Part shown: positions 11,688-23,173 of the stretch, piece by piece
How the letters are laid out: every line of letters begins with the position of its first letter
Numbering within the stretch: position 1 is the stretch's first letter
From: Amphirosellinia nigrospora
Taxonomy: Eukaryota > Ascomycota > Sordariomycetes > Xylariales > Xylariaceae
Direction: 5' to 3'
DNA: 64,000 bases
Assembly: GCA_004123355.1 (NCBI GenBank)
Contig: SCHM01000002.1
Span: forward strand, 4,623,569 to 4,687,568
The notes under the pieces: generated by a model
Databases searched by the model: none
Told to the model about the DNA's origin: nothing
What the model saw: the letters and a program-made list of their open reading frames with translations, nothing else
Program-made: the position numbers and the translations under genes

Positions 11688-14053
11688 TTACTTTTCTAGG
11701 TTCTTCTGTAGTGGGACGCGTGGAGCTGACTTTAGCGCGTTGATCCCATAGCGTCGAGCATACGAAGCAAGCGCCTTCAAAGGGAAATGGAACTTGTACA
11801 TCGGATATCTGTAGCCACATGGCGGCGTGTAAATGCCTTCGAGTGTGCCGGGCAACCATTCCCCGTTCGGCTGCTGTGCCTTCGTCAGAAAGCCGACACC
11901 GCGGTCGATGGCGGCTCGATCGGTACACCTAGCCGCGAGGAGGCTGATGATGGCATAAGCCGTGTTCGGGACTTGGCTGCCCTCGGGCTCGGCGACGTAG
12001 TCTTTCGTGCGGTAGCTATCGAGAGACTCACCCCAGCCGCCATCTTCGGGGTTCTGGTGTCTCAGGAGAAACGCACAGGCCTTGCTGACGGCTGGGGAGT
12101 TCCGCTCCGTGTATCCCGCGCAGGCAAGCCCCTGCAAGCCCACATGGTGGCGAAGGAAAAGCACACGCCCCAAGTGCCAATCCACCCGCCGTGAGCATAC
12201 TGGGACCGCAGTAGGTAAGCTGCGCCGCCGTTGATGCAGCGACGGATGTCGTCTTGGCGGTATTCCGCATGTTCGGCGTGGTACTCGGTCAAGGCCATCA
12301 TGACCGCACCCGTGGTTTCGGCATAGCGCCGTTCAATCATACAGTCCTCATATGTGTCGGTGATGTTGCACAACTCGATCATCTCCCAGCCACGAACGTG
12401 TTCATACGCTCCGAAGCCAGACCCGCCGCATTCTAATCCGATCAGCGCGTCTACGGCTAGCTGAAGACGCTCGATCGGGACCTGTTTTGACACGCCGGGG
12501 ACTCGGTAGCCCTGCAGGATCGCCATCAACGTCTCCGCCGTCACGTCAGACACGATGTACCCCTGCATGCGTGTGCTGTATGGCCATCCGCCCTTGGTAG
12601 GATGGCGATAGGTGCGATGGATCCCTATGCTATTATGGAGGAGCTGCGAGTCCCCAAGAATCCAAGAGCGGCGTTCAGGGATTCGAGGGACGCAGGGCTG
12701 AGGTCGTTGTCGGTCAGCAGCTGAGTGGATGAGCATATGGCCGATATGGATAGCGACGTCTCCCAAATTGCGTTCCCATCCGTCCCCGATGCTGCTAGCC
12801 CTTCTCGGCACATCCACAGGCCGTCGGCGAAGTGTGGCGCCATGCCCCGGACCCAATGGCTGTCGGACCCGTGGGCGTGCTGGAGCACGATAATGTCAAC
12901 ACCCAGTACGCAGGTGAGTAGCTGCAATATTCGGTGCTGTGGACATCGGCCTCTACTTGGAACAGGGCCTCGTCCAACCCGCGCGCGCGCAACCCGTTGA
13001 CAATGGGAAACCTTACGACCTGCTCCCAAAAGCTCATGGTCGACACCATGACTGACTGAACCGACGACTTCGGCTTTAGTAGGTCAACTGTATTAATGTA
13101 AGACCGGAAAGCTGTCCAGTTCGTAATTTCACCGTAGGACTTCTGCACATATATCTCGTCTCTGATCGCTCTGATCAGGTCATCCTCCGGCGCTTGAAAG
13201 CGGTGCCCGTAAAGGTAACACATGCCCATATAAATGTTGCGGATGGGCATCCACCAGTTGGCCGGGTTGAGCGGAAACTCTGCGGTGTCAGGAGTATCAG
13301 CCGGTAAGGGTATGATACCGTCCCAATCGTACAGATTCAGTACACAGAGCCAAAAGCGGCCCCAGGTCGGTATGCCGAGCACTCCGCCCATAGTAGCCAA
13401 CAAGTCTCGTGCCTGCCTGCAGGCGGGCTGTTCTGGCCCCAGGCCCAGGATACGCAGCATCACGTAGTTGATGGCGGTACCAAAGACGGTTGAGGGGCCC
13501 GAGAGATACACGCCCCATCCACCATCTTCATTGCGCGTCGTAAGGAGATACCGGCACATCTCTTGTTTGAGAGGCCGTGGGATAGGGAGCCCAACTATGT
13601 AACAGGCAAAGACGATGCCGGCGGTGATAAACATGGGGCCATCACAGTTGGAACCCCAGCTACCGTCCGCCATCTGCAGTTGCTGTAAGAAGCTGCTTCC
13701 CCTCTCCAGTGCTTCCAATGTCTCCCAGTGCCGCTCTGATGGGGAGTCATTGGAGGCAAGCTCCTTTTCTTTCTCTTGCTGTTGATCTGATGCTCCTTCA
13801 TATTTCACACCCAGCCAGTAAATTTCTTGAAATTTCTGCTTTGGGTCCTGCGCCAAGTCTTGTCGTTGTCGAGATACTTCCACGTATGTCGCCCATTTTC
13901 GGCGTGAAGCCGCCAGCGGCGCAGATCTGTATGACATTCTTCCTCGTCTAACTGTCCGTCTTCTTTTCTCGAACACTCTCCTTCGCTTCCCAGTGTGCTT
14001 CCGGCCAGGGAGACATCTTCTTTTGTGATGGTTATCGTGCATGAAGGCGCCAT
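11688..14053 (-). CDS. Oxidosqualene-cyclase-type triterpene synthase
   Basis: Encodes a class II terpene cyclase of the lanosterol/protostadienol synthase family, which protonates and cyclises 2,3-oxidosqualene. N-terminus: TDLRRWRLHAENGRHTWKYL. QW repeats in order: QMADGSWGS, NEDGGWGV, TKGGWPYST, AHGGWIGTWG, EDGGWGES, QQPNGEWLPG. The catalytic motif reads SDVTAE (Asp codon 12545-12547) instead of SDCTAE, and the usual ECTSA-type motif reads AETTGA (Thr codon 12314-12316), so both cysteines that assist the catalytic acid are replaced. There are no introns. The frame changes at four places (about 13860, 12890, 12655, 12140), each equal to one missing base; correcting all four gives exactly 789 aa, close to the family length. 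ATG at 14053 is the only start preceding the conserved N-terminus. It lies divergent to a bZIP gene and near a P450. The product cannot be predicted. Confidence 0.88.
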
Positions 14054-15441
14054 GTTATCTCTACTGTGGAGGTATCTTAGGCAAGCTATGAAACATTATT
14101 GTTGGGCTCCTATTAGAAGAGCATTGGAATACAGGGCCAGTGTTCACTATTGTACACTTTAGATATCATCATATTTACTCATTGGTTAACTTAATCTAAT
14201 TATGCATACTTTATCATCCATAATCCCTAGTCCTAGGCCTGACTAAGTTTGGGACTGATAATCATGTTGGTTGGCGTGGTTGGCTCCATCACTCGTTATC
14301 TCACTCGTGGGATTCATTGGCAAACTACAGATCTTGGAAGCCCATGGTGTAAGACGGCCTATAGATATATTTCTACTCGGGTGACGTAGTCAGCTTTAGC
14401 GAGACGTAGAAATAAGCTGTGAGTGAGAGTGCATGAACAATGAGTGGTTTGATTGGCCTACGAAGAAAGATGCATCCGCAGAAACCGGGCAGCACCACCT
14501 ATCTATGAATAATAATATGACTACTTACTTACTATCCCGAGTACTTAGCCTATGAGAGGCACTGCATATCACGTTTGCTCAGATACTACGTGAGAACCTA
14601 CATATTGGACCATGATTAAGGCTTCAGCTCCTGCGTATCATTGCTACGTTGCTCCTCCAGCGGTACCAGGCCGCAAGTTAACCTACTTGATACCAAGGTG
14701 CGAACTCGAGTGGAAAGTCGATGCACGGAACTTTTCTTTCCTCGTTAGTTCAGATTGTATACGATGACCAGTATTTGTATCTATCGAGACGGGCTACCGT
14801 GATCAAGTCTAGCTGATCTTGATCTTCCTTCGCTTTTACAATTCGCTCTTTCCTCTACTGGCTTGATACTGGTTTCGATCCCAGTGACAAAACAATCCAC
14901 AGAACCACTTCGTAATACCGAAGTTCCATTGGCGTTGTATTTAGTTACGGGTAATTATACGCTATGCACATCATCTTGCATCGTAATCTTGCACGCAATC
15001 GCCAAGAGCGAATGTTGGAATGTAGGGGATACTTGGGGTATAAAACCCGAGTTTCTGGCGTTGTATTTGCTGACGTTGAATACGACAATTTGTGCACCTC
15101 TGGGGCGTCGTCTGTGGCGTTTTGTGCTGCACTGGCGGGCTGGGTTTATACCCATTGGCCAGGAGCAGTCAGACTTGATCGGGACATCGGGCCCGGTTGT
15201 AACTTTGGACTCGGCTAGAACCCAGAAACCTGGATATGACGGTAGCAGCCAATGATGATGATAACTGATAAGGCGTCAGTATGCATCAGTAACGCTGACC
15301 ACCCATTCTGCTCGATCATGTATACTTGATCCGTCTCAACCAAGAAATGAGAGTTCTTGGACCTCTACATATTTGGGCATATCATCGGAACAAAATGCCT
15401 TTGACAAGACCAGAAGCAGTTCTTCATACGCAAACTTGACA
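14054..15441. promoter_or_regulatory. Divergent promoter, cyclase / bZIP
   Basis: 1.4 kb between two diverging gene starts, with no supported gene inside. A CRE-like half palindrome TGACGTA occurs at 14382-14388, a plausible bZIP target, but that is one short match only. Shared control of the cyclase and the bZIP regulator from here is an inference from orientation. Confidence 0.4.
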
Positions 15442-16809
15442 ATGGCGAGCCTGACAGATCCCCAAGCCGACCGAATAAATAGGAAGCGGATTCAAAACCG
15501 CGAGGCTCAGCAAAAATATCGTAAGTCACATCGACATTAAGTTCCCCCTTGATGCTACCCCCTTTCTCGTCTACAACTCACTAAAACACATGTAGGAACC
15601 CGTGTGAAGGAGCGAATGAACGCACTTGAACGGCAGATCAAAGAGTTGAAAACCCAAGCTAAAGTCCCCGAAGCGGTTTTTGGGGTAAGCAACTCGCAAT
15701 CCATCAGTTCCCCGCAGACAATGAGACCGTGCGGCTGAGCCAAGCTCGCGAGAACTATAGTAGCTTACTAACTTACCGTTGTTACTCTTAGACGCAGAAC
15801 AACGACAACTTGGGCATCCCACACCCATCTCCCCGTCAAACCCCTTTTCAGATTTTGCTTCACCCGAGTCTTTTAACACGGCAGGTGGTTTTGGGAACAA
15901 GGACCTACACTAAAGGCACAACAGGCCAAGCTATGGATAGCTCGTCGTCGGAACCTAGATATAATGCTGACACCTTCTTCCACTTGCAACCATGAACACC
16001 TCCCCTGTCGATACCCCCACATCCCTTATCAGAACCTGATATAATTGGTGACTTATTGTTGTCTGACGACATGAACGTGGGGCAACGAAACACTACCGGC
16101 CACGCGGAGCTCAGGAACAAACTACAGGGGCAGACATTGGAGAAGCGATTGGAGTTTCTCCACCTGTGCCTCACCAGTGCTGGCTTCGAGACCTTTGACT
16201 CCCTTATCAGCCAATATTACACGTCCACCCTGAGTCCCGAATCTATCGTTTCTAGTCATCAGCGGACAAGTCGGCAGAGAGATCTCCCAGTCTTACTGGC
16301 GGAGCTGCGCCGATACGTCCGGACCTGGACGCAATGGGAGGCTCATGGCTACCATTACGAGATCATTAAATCAGCTGAGAGTATCGTTGGTTGTGAGAAG
16401 GTAGCCGCCACTAACCATAACGACACTGTCGAGTTTGACGAAGCTCTTCAGCAACTTACTAAAGAGCCTGACGTTAGTCTAGGGAGTGACTCACTCTCTC
16501 ATGCCCTGCAGGTATTGATGAGGGGTTTTCAGAAAATTGTAGGACTTTTTCATTCCTTCTCCTGATCATACCCGATCGAAAATAAGCGAGGGGCAAGCCA
16601 GTCAACTAACCGATCGCTAGAACCCGAAACTATGGACTCTGCTCGAGTCATTGGTGGACTCGGGTGAAGCTATGAAGAGTCAACGGCAGCGGTTCTGTAC
16701 ATCACTGACGCTTATGCTCCTCTTGGATCCACCAAAGCAGGCTTCTGGGAGGCAGATGGCGACGATGCTGATGAATTGCATCCATATGATGTACGAGACC
16801 TCGACGTGA
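15442..16809 (+). CDS. bZIP transcription factor, cluster-type
   Basis: Start MASLTDPQADRINRKR. The basic region RIQNREAQQKYR is split by an intron at 15521-15595 at a position common in fungal bZIPs, and continues RTRVKERMNALERQIKELK, giving a short leucine-zipper segment. Further introns: 15685-15791 and 16539-16620 (CTAAC branch, CTAG acceptor). The C-terminal domain (LEKRLEFLHLCLTSAGFETF, then NPKLWTLLESLVDSGEAM) resembles the alpha-helical C-terminus of fungal metabolite-cluster bZIPs; stop at 16807-16809. An in-frame TGA at 15993-15995 interrupts exon 3, and around 15845-15908 another frame gives a more typical acidic stretch (FSDFASPESFN), so exon 3 is disturbed or an intron was missed. 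Nominal length is 367 aa. It lies between the cyclase and the P450, so it is the candidate pathway regulator. Confidence 0.75.
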
Positions 16810-16994
16810 AAGGCCATAATTTGTCTAGAAACTGAACATGTAGGAATGATCAAAGATTAATGGAGGTATGGCGCATTGATTTCATATACATATCTCTCAT
16901 TATATATATGTTTCATTCTACAGTAAAAGTTCTACGTAGTAGATAACATCATACAGACAAATTAGTCGACATATGTCGGCAAAATCATCATAAA

Positions 16995-18771
16995 CTACTC
17001 CGAGCCCAACTTTCGCCTACGTACCATCATCTTAACCGTTGAGTGGTGAAACTTAGTATCACCCACGGAAAATCTCTCCGCGGCTTCTGGCAGAGGTTTG
17101 ATATCGTAGTGGAGTGCCACGTAAGCAACCAGGATTTTCATCACTCGCGTCGCAAACCAACGTCCTGGGCTAATTATATGATATCATTAGCAGGTGAAGA
17201 CAGCGTAAGGTGACGAGATAAGAAAATTGACCTTACCACGAAGTCCGACCGTAGCTGAAGAACATGTATGTGTCACTCGGCTCAGCTGCATCCAGACTCT
17301 TGTTAGGTTCACCTTCAACGCGCATGCGTGCAAAACGCAAAGCGTCAAAGGCACGCGCATCCGGGTAGATAGTTTCATCCCTCTGGATAGCCTCGACAGG
17401 TACGCCAAGCCATGTACCTTGTGGTATGTGGGAACCATCCGGGAGTGTGATGCCGTCCTTTGGCATGACTTGCTTCATCAGGCCCCTTGTCTGCAGGGGG
17501 TTTTTACGGGCGCTCTCACGCAGACAGCTGTCGATGACAACCATGCTTTTGAGCGAACTGGCTGAAGTCCAATCACCCTCGGATTTGAAGATGGATTCGG
17601 CTTCTTGTCGAAGCAGAGAGTATATGTCCTGCTGTGTGCCCTGGGGGCCCAGAATATCCATGAACATGTTCACGGTTGTAGTGCGCGTTGAGACAACACC
17701 AGCCAGTGCCTATAATTGATGCCCCGCATTAGTTTCTGTGCAAGTAATTTGAACATGCCTTGCTAACTTACCAGAAACATGAGCATATCAGATATGAAAG
17801 TCATCTCGTCTGTTTTGAGGGGAAATTTGAGTTTCTTAACCGAGCGGATACACTGAGCGACGAAGTCGTATGCTTCGTCATCAGTCTCGCTGTCCGACTC
17901 CATTGCAAGCAACCGCCGAGTGATCTCAGGCCGAAGATAGTAGGCGACACAAAGCCTTTTCACCGTTCTAGTGAACAAGTTGAAAGGAAATACCAACAAG
18001 AGGTCTGAAGAAGCCCACGGGCAGCTGGCCAACAAGCTCGGTGAGTACCCTCCCCCAACGATGAAGAGGCGTACCAGCCGCAGAAAGCCATGATCGCGGC
18101 CTAGCTTGGCGCCAAACATGACGCGGCTAACACCGCTGTCTAATACAGTTGATAGGGTATCCATAAGTGGCAACTCCTTCCATCCCTCGTCTGGATCTGT
18201 GCCCAGGCTTGTGTCGACAGCGTATTGAATACCATCATATATCTGCGGTTGTACCAAGTCTAGCTTTTGGTTAAGCGCCTCGGCAATGATCTTATGCGCC
18301 GCCATAAGGATTGTCTTGCTGTCCGTAGAAAGGGGAAAGAAAGTGATGCCCTGTCTATCCAGACGGACCGCCTCAGGATTAAGTATCGTTTCAGATTGTC
18401 GAGAGAGCCATCGGACGTGCTGTTGTGGGAGCATGACTTGTGGCCGGAAGCTCGAATGCGGAACTACGTATGAAAGTTGTTTGGTGCCATACTATAGTTA
18501 ACTCCGTTAGCGTACCAATTCATACTTATCTAGACACTCGAACACGAACTTGTTTGTAGCCTTGCTCTGCCGTTTCAGGGGCCACGAAGAACTGGCGAAC
18601 AGATGCACGGGACCAATTGAAGAACTCATTCCTAAAACCCGCCGCCGGTAAGTTCTTTGGAACTCTTTGGCGTGTGAATAGTTCGAGCCAAATAGCGTAG
18701 GCGACAATTATGAAAGAACAATAGGCCACCAGGCAAATGGCCGCAACTTTGTAATCTATAGTAGGCATCAT
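16995..18771 (-). CDS. Cytochrome P450 monooxygenase
   Basis: Complete P450 of 529 aa in four exons: 18771-18550, 18491-17772, 17709-17237 and 17169-16995, with introns of 58, 62 and 67 nt. Residues 1-30 form a membrane anchor followed by the hinge VPKNLPAAG. The I-helix region reads ALAGVVSTRTTTVN, the ExxR motif is ESAR (Glu about 379) and the haem motif FSYGRTSCPGR is assembled only after splicing the last intron, whose junction builds the Cys codon (residue 472). Intron 1 is placed so that GYKQ joins YGTKQLSYVVPHSSF, as in related fungal P450s. ATG at 18771 is chosen because the frame further upstream begins only with TTG. No frame breaks. Next to the bZIP and cyclase it is the likely tailoring oxidase of a triterpenoid; the substrate is unknown. 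Confidence 0.9.
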
Positions 18772-20759
18772 TCCGATCAAACGTCGTTAACTTGAGAAAT
18801 CACAAAATGACCAGCTCTTCATGTGACAACTTGTACCTATAGTTTTGACCCAATAGGCCATTAAGGATGGGGAGAGGAGGTAATCAGCAATACATAAGCC
18901 CCGAGGTGACCAATGGGAACAAGACCGTAATGCTCGCTGCGTCTCACGTAAGTGGCACATTATTCTGCATAGTCATATTGGATATTATTAATACTGCTTT
19001 TTTGCACCTGAACAGCCAATAATTTATGATTACCAAAATAATGGCTTAGAGCCACAGGGTCGGCTCGCTTAAGACGGCGCATGCTGTGTTCCCTGTTTTT
19101 TGCCCCTCAATCCCTTCAAACTCCTGTAGGATCTCACGACAAACTCGTCGTGAATCATGTTAGAATGAAGCTCCGAATGAAGCTTGTCTACGTCATCAAC
19201 TGCAACTCTGGGCCATAGAGGGGGTCGACTACAGACTGAATGGGTACTCATTACTGTCGACTAGTACGGGAGTCAGTGTCCATATGTAGATAACGCCAAG
19301 TGGAATTGCAATGGAACACTAATTCCGTGGATATTTCGGCTAGTGTTGAGTCAATCAAGTTCTGCTCAGAGTTTAGACCTGGGATATTCACGAATTCATT
19401 CCATATCTACTTGAACATGATGCTACGCGGATCTAGCACGGAGCTCGCCAAATACTACCTTACGAGATTGAAGTAGTCGTATGGAGTTATTGTAAGTCTT
19501 AAGTGGTTGCCGAAAGCTAAGATTGAATACTAAGATATCTAGTCTCCGGCTACATAGGTCTTTATTTAGGTCTACGGAGGTCCGCGAAGCTCTAAGAAAG
19601 ATAGGAAGAAATTCGAGCATAAAAGGCATAGAATCCTTCTGCCTAGAGAATAGGAAGTTAGATCTTCATGGCACCTTTGGTACCACGGTTGTTTATTATT
19701 CAATTTGAACCAATTCCAAGCTCTCTATCTGAGCCCTTGTGACAGGATCGTTCTTCAAGTTACCATCATCCGACATAAGGCTTGGGGAGAAAGCTATCAA
19801 CAATGACACGGAGCTGATTAAAATGAGGAATACCGCCAACTTTCGGCACTTCATTCACACGATGGCGCCACTAAATGATCGCCCGAAAACTTTTCGATGC
19901 GTCTTACGGAATTCTATGAGATCTTCTCTGGAATCACGGTACCCAAAGGATATTATTTATCCTTTTGGACACGAGGAAGCATATGATACTCGAAATGATG
20001 ATACGTCTTACCCAATGCATTCAAAATGGCAATGCGATCCACGGATAACACAGCCAGTGGCGTCCAAGGCATAGAGCTAGAAGGCCACATCACAGAAAAC
20101 AGGTAACCAAAGATGAAGGGGCTTATTCGCTGGTCGGCATCACGGGGGCTTGGGGGTTATGATATAATAGATATAAACAGGGGCCAAAGGGCGAAATTGC
20201 ATTGAATGACAAGAAGTGCCATCTAAACCTCACGATTTTCACTGATTAAAGATAAGAACTAATCTAAATGCTTCCAAATTCCGAAAGTTGCTAAAGTCCA
20301 CCATGAAGAACCAATGATTAGCCGACCTTTTCGGTGCAATAGCCGTGATATACCAACCTAGACCATCTCAATAAATCGCCACCCGGTCTGAGCTACAGTA
20401 AGTCAATCTACATCGCTGATGCTAACTTCGCTCCACTGAATATGCAAGCTGGGATATTAATTCGACAAGTTAGTACTGTGCCAAGGTTTCTGGATTCTTG
20501 TGAATGCATTTCTCGGCGCATCGGGAAATCTTATTTGCCCTGAATGCCACGCTAGAACAAAATACCTCTCTACAGAAAAGAACCAGGCTCAAAGAGACCT
20601 ACGTAGGTAATAAAACTAGGTTTTAGAGGTAAGATTAGTTTTACATCAAGATTGCTGTACTCTAAATGATGAGAGGCCAATAAATAGTTGGATTCTCCGA
20701 CACAGTCGGGGCCGAGTGGCCCTTAACATCCTTTTACCTACCTTAACTATTGTCGAGAA
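18772..20759. other. Intergenic, nothing recognised
   Basis: 2 kb of normal-composition DNA between the divergent P450 and trefoil-phosphatase genes. Only short frames without recognisable content; no repeats or RNA genes seen. Confidence 0.5.
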
Positions 20760-21731
20760 ATGCAAATTACCACTAATCGATCCACGAATACAAGTTGCCC
20801 GCCATCATTGGGAAACGATGTCCTCGAGGTGGGCGGGCAATTCGTCATGAGTACGTTTGAAGATCGAACGCACGTCCTCACCGCCGATCCGAAAAGCCCC
20901 AGCGAGCTTCGCATCAAGAAATACGATCCAGATTGCGAATACCAACAGTGGAAGTGCGTACAAAATGACAAGCATCATTTTGGGTTGATCAATGTGGCGA
21001 CTGGCAAATTTCTAGGCCGAGACAGGCACCCCAATTTAGCTGTTGTCGAGACTCATCAAGGAGCCGCAGAACAATTGGTCTTCATCAGTCTCCACTCGGG
21101 GTTCCGGCTTTGTATAGAACACCACGGGAAAATGGTGTCGGCTACACTAAAGTTTGATCGCGGTGGTGCTTATATGAAGATGAATGCAGCCCCAAAAGAC
21201 GCCACCCCCGTCGGTCTACATCGATTGCAGTATCCCTTCACGGGGTTCGAGTGGGTGATCCCGAACCGTCTGGCTCGATCATCCGCCCCGTACTACAAGC
21301 AAAGAGACTCGGACCAGCGAATAGATGACGTGGCCATCGGCACCCTAAAGGCACGAGGCATTTGTCGCGTCGTCAGCCTGAACTCGTCACACCCCTCAAG
21401 GGAGGAAAGATCACGACTATCTGACGCGGGGATCCGATACCTTGCGCTCCCAACCTGTGCAGCGTTGACTTTGCTGGATCTGTACGCTCTCGTAGGAGCT
21501 GCAGGAGATGATCCAACCATAGTGTGGTGTGGCGACGGAGAGAGTAGAACCGGGATGGCCATCTGTGCGCTTCTCATAAAGCGAGGGTGGAAACTAACCG
21601 GCTCCGACTTTGACGAGCAACGTGTCAAGACACAAGCGTCGAGGCGGACGCTTGAGCTGCTGAGAGACTGGATTTTGGCTGATCCCAAGTATGTCCTAAA
21701 AGACATAATCGAGCGAAACATATGGAACTAA
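20760..21731 (+). CDS. Beta-trefoil / cysteine phosphatase fusion protein
   Basis: Uninterrupted single exon, 323 aa. Residues about 20-160 resemble a fascin/ricin-like beta-trefoil: FVMSTFEDRTHVLTAD, YQQWKCVQND, FGLINVATGKFLGRD, then repeats with similar spacing. Residues about 175-315 resemble the protein-tyrosine/dual-specificity phosphatase fold: RIDDVAIGTLKARGICRVVS, then LSDAGIRYLALP, then the P-loop WCGDGESRTGMA with the nucleophile at Cys257 and Arg263, satisfying C-x5-R with the usual following TG. The His usually before the Cys is Trp here. There is no signal peptide or membrane segment, so cytoplasmic unless exported unconventionally. A trefoil could target the phosphatase to a glycan, actin or a lipid; the substrate is unknown. 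It lies 2 kb from the P450, so cluster membership is possible but unproved. Confidence 0.8.
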   Translation: MQITTNRSTNTSCPPSLGNDVLEVGGQFVMSTFEDRTHVLTADPKSPSELRIKKYDPDCEYQQWKCVQNDKHHFGLINVATGKFLGRDRHPNLAVVETHQGAAEQLVFISLHSGFRLCIEHHGKMVSATLKFDRGGAYMKMNAAPKDATPVGLHRLQYPFTGFEWVIPNRLARSSAPYYKQRDSDQRIDDVAIGTLKARGICRVVSLNSSHPSREERSRLSDAGIRYLALPTCAALTLLDLYALVGAAGDDPTIVWCGDGESRTGMAICALLIKRGWKLTGSDFDEQRVKTQASRRTLELLRDWILADPKYVLKDIIERNIWN

Positions 21732-23173
21732 CCTAGACTGAAAAGACCTCACCGCTTTTCAACTGGTCCCTCCTGGAAGTATCTCATATAGGATATACTC
21801 ACCATGACTCGTAGGAAGTGAAACATGTGTACACATAATAGTGTTCCAGAAGTGTCTACATACCTACCTTTACATAGGGGTCGGTCGGACTATCATTATG
21901 CTATTCCCAACTACCCGAGATCTCTGGAAGCCCACTTCTGCGTAACACCTGCTAAGATAGAGAAGTAGGCATTGGAGCGTAAGAGGGCTATCTGGGGGCA
22001 AACGAAGGAAAGATGCAAACGGAAACCAGATAAAATGGCGATTAAAGGGGTGTCGTGAAATATATGACGAGCAAAAATATTTTCTAATAAATAAGATCCG
22101 CCACGAGACTTTTACGATAGCTATTTTCTAGGAATAGCTCTGTATGTTTTGCGTCATGCCAGTTATTATGCTGTCTTGAAATAAATGCTAAACATGGCTA
22201 TTGTCGAATTTCTTCTGGTTGAATACAACACAACAGAGAGACTGTGGAGAAAAGGCGAAAAGCCAACTAAACAGTGAGCGCTTCTATTATCATGCCCAGA
22301 AATCTTTTACGCTTTTATACCCCCAAGTACAATGCTCACGACTTCACTACATACTACGCCAAAATACTTAAGCCATTATAGTCAACTAACCAAACAACTT
22401 TACATAGGGCTTCTTGACCCTTGGCTATATAATTGAGTGCACTTGTATTTCTCAAAGGGTTGCGTGAACAGTTTATGCCAACGAAGTATACTGAAGCCAC
22501 ATCGGCGAGAACGTTCGAATGCGGTAGTAAAACAATTTAGATACTATCGTGCTTCGATATTAATTCGAAGAAGCGACGTGTGGAAACAGTCATTGTTGCA
22601 GTACTTAAAGCGCTACCATGAGCGATAATGAAGTAAGTAGCAGAAAGAAGTCGGACTTGAAAATCTTTTGGGAGAGATGCACTCGCTGTGTAAAATTAAA
22701 TCATTAAAAACATGGGGATAGCTAAGAGATTCATGTATATTTATGTCTTCGAGGTGGTAGGCAATGGGCCAACAGCGGTCAACGATGACGTATGATAGAT
22801 ATATGGCTATCATTCAAATTGAAATTCGTCAACAAATACAATATGTCGTCAAGGCAAAGAAGGCGATAAGTGATGTTCATTGTGAAGTTCTTGTCATTGC
22901 GCTAAGGCGATGTAAAGGTATATATACGAAAGCGCCCCTTTCCAGGACAATAGAATACCGTGTAGCGAAACCCAACCCCAACGCCAAACAAGCCCAATAT
23001 CAATATGAATCTCATTCTAGGCCCAACGGCTGCGGCGTCTTGCGGCCCACGCTGGTACCGCCCTCATCTAACAGAACCCGACGCTCGTTTGCCGGAGCCA
23101 CACCCCACCTACCGCCACCCCTACCACCCAATATATCGTCATAATCATCATCGTCGTCACCATCCGAAGCTCT
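21732..23173. other. Intergenic, nothing recognised
   Basis: 1.4 kb between the 3' ends of two convergent genes. Short chance frames only, somewhat AT-rich; no RNA gene or repeat seen. Confidence 0.5.
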
